From an uncultured Actinomyces sp. (lineage in GTDB: Bacteria; Actinomycetota; Actinomycetes; Actinomycetales; Actinomycetaceae): a stretch of DNA of 9,089 nucleotides. The notes beneath the pieces are model-generated. The model saw nothing but the letters and a program-made list of their open reading frames with translations. It searched no databases and was not told where the DNA came from. Position 1 is the first letter of the stretch. Each line of letters opens with the position of its first letter. Below are positions 1 through 5,402 of this stretch, in pieces. The position numbers and the translations under genes were made by a program. Location: NCBI GenBank assembly GCA_937926195.1, contig CALEXZ010000095.1, positions 1 to 9,089 on the forward strand, written 5' to 3'.

Positions 1-31
1 GTCGCGGGTTCAAGCCCCGTCAGCCACCCCA
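1..31 (+). tRNA. tRNA-His, 3' part only
   Basis: This is the 3' end of a tRNA cut by the window edge. The T-arm is visible: stem gcggg (4-8), loop ttcaagc, stem cccgt (16-20). It is followed by the acceptor strand cagccac (21-27), one base c (28) and an encoded CCA (29-31). A C at the discriminator position is the hallmark of tRNA-His, and the implied 5' acceptor strand (GTGGCTG) is what I remember for actinobacterial tRNA-His. The anticodon lies outside the window, so identity rests on the acceptor and discriminator alone. It abuts a lower-GC, gene-poor stretch, as is common where islands use a tRNA 3' end as insertion site. Confidence 0.85.
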
Positions 32-94
32 CGAAGGAACCGCGAGATCCCGCGGGAAGACGGCGGTCTGCGCTAGCGGCGCGACCGTCCGGTG

Positions 95-409
95 TTACGA
101 CGACGCTGAGCGGGGCGTGTTGTCTGCGTCTCGGAGTGGCTCGAGGTACCTCTTGGACAGGGCATCTGCGTCGTTGAGATTTCTGGTTCTCGTCAGTATG
201 TTTGCGGCCGCGTGGAAGTCCTGGGAGTCGCCTCCGCTGGTCATGGGGATTTTCCTGTGCTCGCCGGCTGGGTGTTGGTGCCGAGCGTGGCCGAGGCGGG
301 TATGAGCCGTCTTGTACAGCAGAAGAGGTGCGGCCGGTTTGACGTTCAGGGGGGGCACGTGGGGGTGATGCTGCCGGTGTTGGGCTCGGGTAGCAGGTCT
401 CTTGCTCAT
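95..409 (-). pseudogene. possible remnant of a TnpB/OrfB-like C-terminus
   Basis: This open frame of 104 codons has a convincing-looking patch only in its last third, around DFHAAANILTR (about residues 64-74). That resembles the D-x-N-A-A-x-N-I patch closing the RuvC fold of TnpB/OrfB-type proteins of IS200/IS605 elements. The preceding half is a His/Pro/Arg-rich composition typical of out-of-frame GC-rich DNA. The Cys pairs of the usual zinc ribbon are absent in this frame, and no upstream catalytic parts are present because the next gene starts at 489. If real, it is a decayed 3' end. It may equally be a chance open frame. It lies 64 bases from tRNA-His in an apparent island. Confidence 0.25.
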
Positions 410-488
410 CCAGACGGCAGATGAGTCCAGGTGCCGAGGGCAATCGGGTGCAACGTCGGACTGTGAGACTGCGGTGACATCGTCGGAG

Positions 489-1016
489 TCAGGAGGCTGA
501 ACGCCGCGGGTGCGTCTCGGGCGGCATGGTCATTGCGGGCAGTGGGGCTGGCGCAGGCAGTTTGTCGGCAATCTCGTCTGCCGTGTTGACGACGTTGACC
601 CAGTGGATGGCTCTGAGACCACGGGTGATGACGAGTGCGAGCACGTAGGCGCCGGCGCAGGCCGCTGCGTGGGGCATGGCGGCAGCGAGCATTGCGAGGA
701 TGAGGGATGCTCCGGCAGACAGCACAGACGCCCGTAGGATCGCGCCCCAGTTCCGATTGAGTGTCGGCCGGTGGCGGCGGACCAGACGCGAGAGCATCGC
801 GTTCTGGGACTGGGACATCATCTGTGCTGCGAAGGTACCGGTGGCAAGGATCAGCCCAGACAGGGCGGAGACGCCGACAAGCACGGTCCCGAGCTCCTGT
901 CCTGCGGGGAGCAGCGGGAAGCCTAGGTAGGTTGCTCCCGTCGCGAGGGCTGCGGGCAGGTGATCGGTGGCGGGGCGGTCTGCCCACCAGTCAAGCACCT
1001 TGTCCTTCCGTGTCAT
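489..1016 (-). CDS. small multi-pass membrane protein, second gene of a pair
   Basis: Unrecognised 175-aa protein. Hydrophobic stretches at about residues 20-38 (weak), 43-65, 91-114 and 116-137 suggest three or four membrane helices. A basic cytoplasmic-looking loop (about 76-88, rich in R and H) lies between the two pairs, and the C-terminal tail is Pro/Met-rich. The ATG at 1016 has a very strong Shine-Dalgarno (GGAGGAGGG, complement of 1021-1029). It overlaps the end of the upstream gene (stop at 991-993) by 26 bases, so translation is probably coupled and the two products likely work together. A soluble protein plus a four-helix membrane partner, in an apparent island by a tRNA, recalls the layout of two-gene anti-phage systems such as Kiwa. 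I see no sequence proof of that. No clear terminator follows the stop. Confidence 0.75.
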   Translation of the reverse strand: MTRKDKVLDWWADRPATDHLPAALATGATYLGFPLLPAGQELGTVLVGVSALSGLILATGTFAAQMMSQSQNAMLSRLVRRHRPTLNRNWGAILRASVLSAGASLILAMLAAAMPHAAACAGAYVLALVITRGLRAIHWVNVVNTADEIADKLPAPAPLPAMTMPPETHPRRSAS

Positions 1017-1947
1017 GTCGCCCTCCTCCGTTGACCAGACCTCTCACCCTAGTGTGCTGCTCGCCAGCGACACGAACGACAGCCTCTTGCAATGCCGTGA
1101 ACGTCTGGGCGTTGTCGTCGAGGTCGGGGATGGTGGTCTGCACGCTGAGACGACGTCGCACGAAGTTGAGGACGTGCTCGTCCTCGTCACTGTCCTCGAC
1201 GAAGACGTTGGCTCGGTCGACGCGGCCGATGAGGCTGTCTGCCGAGTTCGTGAACGCTCTCCAGAGCCTACGTTGCGCCTGGTCACGCGTGCTCGGGTTC
1301 TTGGGGGAGATGGATACATCGAGCCGGATCCGCAGTTCTGCCCCGACTGCCTGGGCCAGGCTGTTAAGAGCCTGCGCGATACCCGAGGCGCCATCGTCCA
1401 AGTGGACATTGAACAGGTCCTGTTGGGTCTCGTAGACCATCTCGATCCGCTTGGCGCGGCGTTCTCCGCCTTTGAGAGCATCCAGCTTGGCCGGGTCCCA
1501 CACCGGGTGAATAGTCCAGGAACTGTCGTCTTCTGGCGGAAAGGTGTGCTCGAGGAACGTGATTAGTGTCTTTTCTCCGGGGGAGGACTGGTTGCCTTTG
1601 CACAGCGCAAAGAGGTTGTGCTCAGGTAGGAGCGCGACCGCTGTCGAGTCCGCGACGAGGTGGCCGTCGGTGTTAGTTCGGGTCAAGACGTCATGGATGT
1701 TCTGGGTGGTCAGGTCGATAGTCGAACGAAACGCCCCGCTTGTCGGCTTGTGTATACCGAGTACTGGGAGCGCGAGGTCAAGTGTGGGGTGGTAGATCAG
1801 TTCCGTAATCTCCTGGTCCGCCAGTGACCTCTTGCTCCAGGTCTTGAGCACCGCATCCCAGGGGATCTGTTGTGACGGTATCGGGCCCCTGGGAGTGAGT
1901 CGAAGGACGTGGAAGAACGAGACCTTCTGCGACTTCTTCGTGGCCAT
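991..1947 (-). CDS. hypothetical soluble protein, first gene of a coupled pair
   Basis: Unrecognised 318-aa protein with no signal peptide or membrane segment. The N-terminus begins with a short Lys-rich stretch followed by a beta-like segment (KVSFFHVLRL, residues 8-17). The middle (about 95-175) has mixed alpha/beta character, including FLEHTFPP. The C-terminal half has amphipathic helices, an Arg-rich stretch (225-230), an acidic cluster DSDEDE (252-257) and RRRLSVQ (264-270). The start is ATG at 1947, with a GCGAGGA-type Shine-Dalgarno about eight bases upstream. Its 3' end overlaps the membrane-protein gene by 26 bases. Its length (about 315 aa) and membrane partner resemble KwaB of Kiwa, but that is architecture only. 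Searches against DUF4868 and other defence families would decide. Good codon structure supports a real gene; its function is unknown. Confidence 0.8.
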   Translation of the reverse strand: MATKKSQKVSFFHVLRLTPRGPIPSQQIPWDAVLKTWSKRSLADQEITELIYHPTLDLALPVLGIHKPTSGAFRSTIDLTTQNIHDVLTRTNTDGHLVADSTAVALLPEHNLFALCKGNQSSPGEKTLITFLEHTFPPEDDSSWTIHPVWDPAKLDALKGGERRAKRIEMVYETQQDLFNVHLDDGASGIAQALNSLAQAVGAELRIRLDVSISPKNPSTRDQAQRRLWRAFTNSADSLIGRVDRANVFVEDSDEDEHVLNFVRRRLSVQTTIPDLDDNAQTFTALQEAVVRVAGEQHTRVRGLVNGGGRHDTEGQGA

Positions 1948-3262
1948 GTCTCAGTCCTCGCGACAAGATACGGGCGTGTGCTTGAGCGGCCGCATGCGAG
2001 GCTCAGTGTCCCACGTGGACGTCCTGGGCTGAGGGGTGCCAGCCATGTGGGGGCTCCTGATCTTTGGGCGGACAAGGGGAGAAGGGTGGACGCTAGGCCG
2101 TTAACCGACGTTGTTGGGAGGGATCCGCGGCTTGTCGTTGGGTGGCCAACGGACAGGTCCTCACCCTCACGTCATGCAGTGTCCTACTCACTCTACCGGC
2201 ACGCTGCTTCCCGCGCATGCAGCAACCTCGCCCCAGAGGAGGCGTCGTCCGAGTGTACAGCGAGCGACAGCGCCACTCCGTGAGGAACGAAGGTAGAGAT
2301 GGGGCTGCGGCGTCGTGCAACGTCGCCTTGTCGTCGGGGCTGTCGCCCTCTTGCCTACCAAGACGCGGACGGTCTGTAACAAGTCAGTCCTGGTGCGCCT
2401 CACGCCCTCCTGAGCCACGTGGATTGGGAGCTAACGATTGCGTGACTGACTGGCTGAGATCGCGACTTGCTGCGCTCCTCTGCGCACGGTGTCGACGGCA
2501 CCCGCCGTCTACGCGTTGTGCCGACGATCCCGGTGGGCTCGGTCAGGGCAGCGGTGTCGTTGCTGACTGAGAGCGGGTGTGAGGCTGGCCCTGAGAAATC
2601 TCTGAACTGTCCTCCGTTGGTGGTGTGAACGAAGCACGGTCAGTTGTTTGTCTGGTTCCTGTGTTAGTGAGCGTCTTCGCCTGAACAGGGCGCAAGCCCG
2701 TGTGGTCCTGCCGCTAGAGCGTAGGGTTTCTATGGTCGATGGTGAGAGTGCTTTCCTGTCGACGTCTAGCCCTCGCTGGCGGCATTGTCTGGGACGAGGC
2801 CGTTCTCGCGCCGTCTGACGGAACAGAGATGTCCGGGGCTGTTCCATGCCCGGCGATGGCGAACTTGACTGCGACTTGATCGTTGCTGTTGATTCGATCG
2901 CCACTCAGTCGTCCGGACGGTGCTCCGGTGGATGAGATGTCATCCTCGTTGGTTGAAGTACCCACAGTGACATCGGTGGCCAGTGGCGTGACTTGCATAG
3001 CGCGGTCGCTGTGCTGAGCGTTGAGATCCCGGCGGTCGCTCAGGTTGGCGCTGCGCCAAGGTTCGTGCTCATAGCTCCAAGATATCCTCAGTCGTAGGGA
3101 GGCTGAGAAACTGTGAGGATGTGATGCCGATGTTCCCGGAGCGCTCTGTGCCGCCCTCATGGTCAGGTAGGTCACTCGGACGGCGAGAGGGGAACGGCTG
3201 GAGGGCATAGCGTTGTAATGGAAGTAACTGTTGCGCTCTCGAGGTCGAGCGCTTTGCTGCGT
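1948..3262. other. long stretch without a convincing gene
   Basis: About 1.3 kb between the start of the 318-aa gene and the stop of the 229-aa gene. Open frames here have composition typical of antisense or random GC-rich DNA. The least bad is a minus-strand frame of 94 codons (2998 down to 2714). Its first part has plausible codon use (VTVGTSTNEDD, INSNDQVAVKF), but there is no ribosome site, and a longer version would start at 3208. I do not call it. Small inverted repeats are present: GACGGC/GCCGTC at 2494-2509 with a four-base loop, and ATCCTCA (3084-3090) with TGAGGAT (3114-3120). The latter encloses a competing CTCAG/CTGAG pair. None is followed by a T-run. The stretch may hold decayed genes, an untranslated RNA, or simply promoter and filler DNA. 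Confidence 0.5.
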
Positions 3263-3952
3263 CTATCCCTGTGTGATGAGGACGGTGGTGGCGCTACCTG
3301 CGATAGCGCTGGAGATGGCAGCGGTTGTCGGGTTGGCGGTGAAGGTGTGGAAACGTTCCCGGAGCTTCTTCCATGCAGGGGTGTGGTCTCGACTCATGGT
3401 CTGGGCGGCGGCAAGGAGGACCTCCAGGTCTTTGACTGCTCTGGCGAGGTCGAACAGCCCGCTGGTCTCGTACCGGCCTAGGCAAGTGCGGGCGTGGTTG
3501 ATCGCATCGAAAAGGTATCTTTTTAGATAGGGGTCCAAACCCACGTCGTCGTTGAGTGCTTGGATCGTGTCGTCGAGAAGCTCCCCGACTGTCTGGGCCA
3601 GATTCGCTTTGTCGTTGTGGCGGAGGCCGGGGGACGCGGTGTCGAGGAGCACCGTAAGCGCCTTGAGCATGTCGCCGCGGCTTGTGGACTGAACATCGGA
3701 GCCCCAAGAATGCGGGTAGTGAAAGACGTCTCTGAACCAGTCCCTCGTAGCGCTGCGGAAAACGTCTACCGTGTGCCCCAGGCCTTCAAGAATGTCCAGG
3801 TGAGTGTTGATACTGTCAAGGAGCCGTAATGCTCTGACCGTATCCTGAATGCCGTCTCCGGAGTCAAGGGCGCGGACCAGGCAGGCTCGGCCGTTGCGCT
3901 GCTCCCAGGCGTCGAAGATGGTCTGAAGCTCCCGTGCGAGATTTTCCGGCAT
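3263..3952 (-). CDS. hypothetical helical protein with hydrophobic C-terminus
   Basis: Unrecognised 229-aa protein. It reads as almost entirely alpha-helical: charged amphipathic segments run from residue 1 to about 200, with aromatic patches DWFRDVFHYPHSWG (71-84) and YLKRYLFDAINHAR (142-155). It ends in a small-residue hydrophobic segment of about 19 residues (209-227; AAISSAIAGSATTVLI) that could be a C-terminal membrane anchor or insertion helix. The ATG at 3952 has a good Shine-Dalgarno (TAGGAG) about ten bases upstream. No partner gene is adjacent; about 1.3 kb of apparently empty DNA follows it. GC is lower than in the genes right of 4.3 kb, as for the other island genes. A membrane-acting effector is conceivable, but nothing catalytic is visible. 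Confidence 0.75.
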   Translation of the reverse strand: MPENLARELQTIFDAWEQRNGRACLVRALDSGDGIQDTVRALRLLDSINTHLDILEGLGHTVDVFRSATRDWFRDVFHYPHSWGSDVQSTSRGDMLKALTVLLDTASPGLRHNDKANLAQTVGELLDDTIQALNDDVGLDPYLKRYLFDAINHARTCLGRYETSGLFDLARAVKDLEVLLAAAQTMSRDHTPAWKKLRERFHTFTANPTTAAISSAIAGSATTVLITQG

Positions 3953-4325
3953 AGTTTGCTCGCTCCTAGGGATATGACGGCGCTGCGCACACTCTCAGCC
4001 AGCCGCGTCCGTTCCAGTTGCCGCTGTGGGGACGGAGGTCACGAACCGAGGCGATCTGGTATGCGGCGTCAGGATGTGAGTGCGTCTGTGCGTGTTGGGG
4101 GGATCGGGGTGTCGCATGGCGCGGTCGATACCGAGATGATAGTCGTTCAGGTGTCAGGGTGTGGCGCGTCTGTCATGACGATGTGTTCTCGGCGAGCATC
4201 GTCATGCTCTCTCGGCAGTCCTGAGTGGTCTCGTCTCGTTGAGCGATCCGCCATACGATGATCTACCCCGAAACTCCGACGACGCGCGTGTCAACGCGGG
4301 CACCGGCCTCGCCGTCCCCGCGCCC
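3953..4325. other. intergenic region at the composition boundary
   Basis: About 370 bases between the start of the 229-aa gene and the stop of the 123-aa gene, both on the minus strand. No supportable open frame was seen. The Shine-Dalgarno of the 229-aa gene lies at its left edge. A perfect ten-base inverted repeat is at 4174-4206 (listed separately). From about 4270 the sequence becomes markedly more GC-rich, for example the CGCG-rich run at 4283-4325, and this probably marks the right border of the lower-GC island. I found no obvious T-tailed terminator for the 123-aa gene and no clear tRNA-like direct repeat that would define an attachment site. Confidence 0.5.
4174..4206. repeat. perfect 10-bp inverted repeat
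   Basis: CATGACGATG (4174-4183) is followed by 13 bases and then its exact reverse complement CATCGTCATG (4197-4206). There is no T-run on either side, so an intrinsic terminator is unlikely. It sits 222 bases upstream of the ATG of the 229-aa gene and about 120 bases past the stop of the 123-aa gene. A protein-binding site or an RNA hairpin in the leader or trailer are the main options. Confidence 0.6.
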
Positions 4326-4697
4326 TCAGAAGTCGCTGTCGCCTAGCGAGATCTGTCCGTCCTCATAGAGGTACATGACGGGGTCGAACTTGGTCTGGTA
4401 GAGACAGCGGTGGAACCACTCCTTGACTTCGGCCTCCACCTCGGGGGTCTCGGGCACCGCCTCCGGGATCGTCCCGTCCTCGAGGACGAACCTGTAGGTG
4501 GAGACGTTCCCCTCGACGTCGTCGGCGAACCACTCCATCTTGAGCTCGTCGCTGCCGTCGTCGTCGTAGTAGTAGAAGCCCTCGGTGGGCTTGCAGAGGC
4601 GTACGGCCACCGGGAAGTAGCGCAGTGTCTCAGTGCTGGCGCGCATCCGGATGCCGTCGATCTCGACGTACACGCCGTCGTCCGTGCCTGTGCTCAT
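4326..4697 (-). CDS. small acidic hypothetical protein
   Basis: Unrecognised 123-aa protein. The frame stays open far upstream, but the ATG at 4697 is chosen for two reasons. An AAGGAG Shine-Dalgarno sits five bases before it, and the upstream extension has Arg/Ser/Pro-rich shadow composition and overlaps the next gene antiparallel in frame sense. The product is strongly acidic, with a YYYDDDGSDE patch (42-51) and an E/D-rich region (72-94), and is predicted mostly beta with a helix near 86-100. It has no signal peptide or membrane segment. It lies 85 bases downstream of an Imm-5-like gene on the same strand, so co-transcription is likely. Small acidic proteins beside immunity genes are often immunity proteins themselves, but here that is inference from size, charge and neighbour only. 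Confidence 0.8.
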   Translation of the reverse strand: MSTGTDDGVYVEIDGIRMRASTETLRYFPVAVRLCKPTEGFYYYDDDGSDELKMEWFADDVEGNVSTYRFVLEDGTIPEAVPETPEVEAEVKEWFHRCLYQTKFDPVMYLYEDGQISLGDSDF

Positions 4698-4782
4698 CGT
4701 GGCTCCTTGTCGGTGGGTCGTCAGCGGCCTTGTCCCGCACCGGGAGATGTGCTCGCCGTCACTGGTCCTGGTACCTGGGAGC

Positions 4783-5241
4783 CTACCCGCGGGGGCGCGT
4801 GACGCAAGGACCCGCGTCGCCGTAGACGTAAGTCTGAAGCTCCCCGGGAAGGTGCTCGCGCTGCCACGCGAGCTCCTCGGCCGCCTCCGGCCCAAGGGCC
4901 TTGGACGTGTAGCGGGCAATGTTGCGGCTGTGCGCACCCATGTGCGCGCTCGCCACGGCATGGCCGAAGGCACGGGCAATAGCGACGGCAGCAGGGTCCT
5001 CGACCTCACGTGCGGCGGCGTGGCACCCCAGGGCGAGGCGGCGCATCGGGCCGACACCCAGCTCACCGCGCACGAAGTCGTCGGTGCCTGCGAGTGCCTG
5101 CCTCAGACGGGCGTCCTGGGGTGCGGCGCGCTCGAAGACCGGCAGCAGACGCCGCACGCAGTCCGAGGCCCAACGAACCAGGCTCCGCCGGTACTCGACG
5201 GACAGGGTGAGGTCACGGGGGTCTGGGAGGTCTGGGGCCAT
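4783..5241 (-). CDS. Imm-5-like putative immunity protein
   Basis: This 152-aa helical protein matches the pattern I know for actinobacterial proteins annotated 'putative immunity protein' (Imm-5-like). It has R-x-L-V-R-W-A-S-D-C (19-28), L-L-P-V-F-E (32-37), F-V-R-G-E-L (56-61), H-A-A-A-R-E-V-E-D-P-A-A-V-A (74-87) and G-H-A-V-A-S-A-H (93-100), then Y-T-S-K-A (111-115). The family is thought to neutralise polymorphic toxins; the cognate toxin here is unknown and none is in the window. It is cytoplasmic, with no signal or membrane helix. The ATG at 5241 is the only in-frame ATG or GTG I found near the conserved start. Its Shine-Dalgarno is weak (GGCGAG about nine bases away). It probably heads a two-gene unit with the 123-aa gene. 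Confidence 0.8.
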   Translation of the reverse strand: MAPDLPDPRDLTLSVEYRRSLVRWASDCVRRLLPVFERAAPQDARLRQALAGTDDFVRGELGVGPMRRLALGCHAAAREVEDPAAVAIARAFGHAVASAHMGAHSRNIARYTSKALGPEAAEELAWQREHLPGELQTYVYGDAGPCVTRPRG

Positions 5242-5247
5242 GCGCCC

Positions 5248-5276
5248 ATGCTCGCCGGGAGCGCGCAGCCGCTCAA
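5248..5276 (-). promoter_or_regulatory. weak promoter candidate for the Imm-5-like gene
   Basis: On the minus strand, TTGAGC (complement of 5271-5276) is separated by 17 bases from GAGCAT (complement of 5248-5253), which ends six bases before the ATG. The spacing is ideal but the -10 match is poor. If real, the transcript would be leaderless or nearly so, which would fit the weak Shine-Dalgarno. Confidence 0.25.
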
Positions 5277-5330
5277 GCCGCGGCCGTCTGGGCGTGCACT
5301 CCCGGCGCGGCCGGTGCCCGACCCGGGGGA

Positions 5331-5369
5331 GAGAAAAGCTCGTCCGGGCCCCGCAGGGCCCGGACGAGC
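5331..5369 (-). terminator. intrinsic terminator of the FHA-ABC gene
   Basis: A perfect 14-bp stem, GCTCGTCCGGGCCC (5338-5351) with GGGCCCGGACGAGC (5356-5369), closes on a four-base loop. Read on the minus strand it is followed directly by TTTTCTCTC (5337 downwards). It lies 34 bases past the stop of the 914-aa ABC gene. It therefore ends that transcript and insulates the Imm-5-like gene downstream. There is no T-run on the plus side, so it acts in one direction. Confidence 0.9.
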
Positions 5370-5396
5370 AGTCTCAGCCCCGCAGGGCCCGGACGA
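5349..5396. repeat. direct repeat of a terminator arm
   Basis: The 19-base sequence CCCCGCAGGGCCCGGACGA occurs at 5349-5367, where it forms the loop and right arm of the terminator, and again exactly at 5378-5396. The second copy lies between the ABC stop codon and the terminator. In the minus-strand mRNA the upstream copy can pair with the single complementary arm at 5338-5351 and so compete with the terminator stem. Confidence 0.8.
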
Positions 5397-5402
5397 TGAG
5401 CC

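Noticed and set aside
41..58. Hairpin CCGCG/CGCGG just after tRNA-His as a terminator
   Set aside because: The stem is only five pairs and no T-run follows, so there is too little to call.
2714..3208. Minus-strand open frame of 164 codons (or 94 from ATG 2998)
   Set aside because: There is no ribosome site for either start and the sequence is biased to Ser/Arg/Thr without family features. Only part of it has plausible codon use, so it is mentioned under the gap rather than called.
4698..5066. Upstream extension of the 123-aa acidic protein to ATG 5066
   Set aside because: The extension overlaps most of the Imm-5-like gene in another frame of the same strand and has Arg/Ser/Pro-rich shadow composition; ATG 4697 has a good Shine-Dalgarno.
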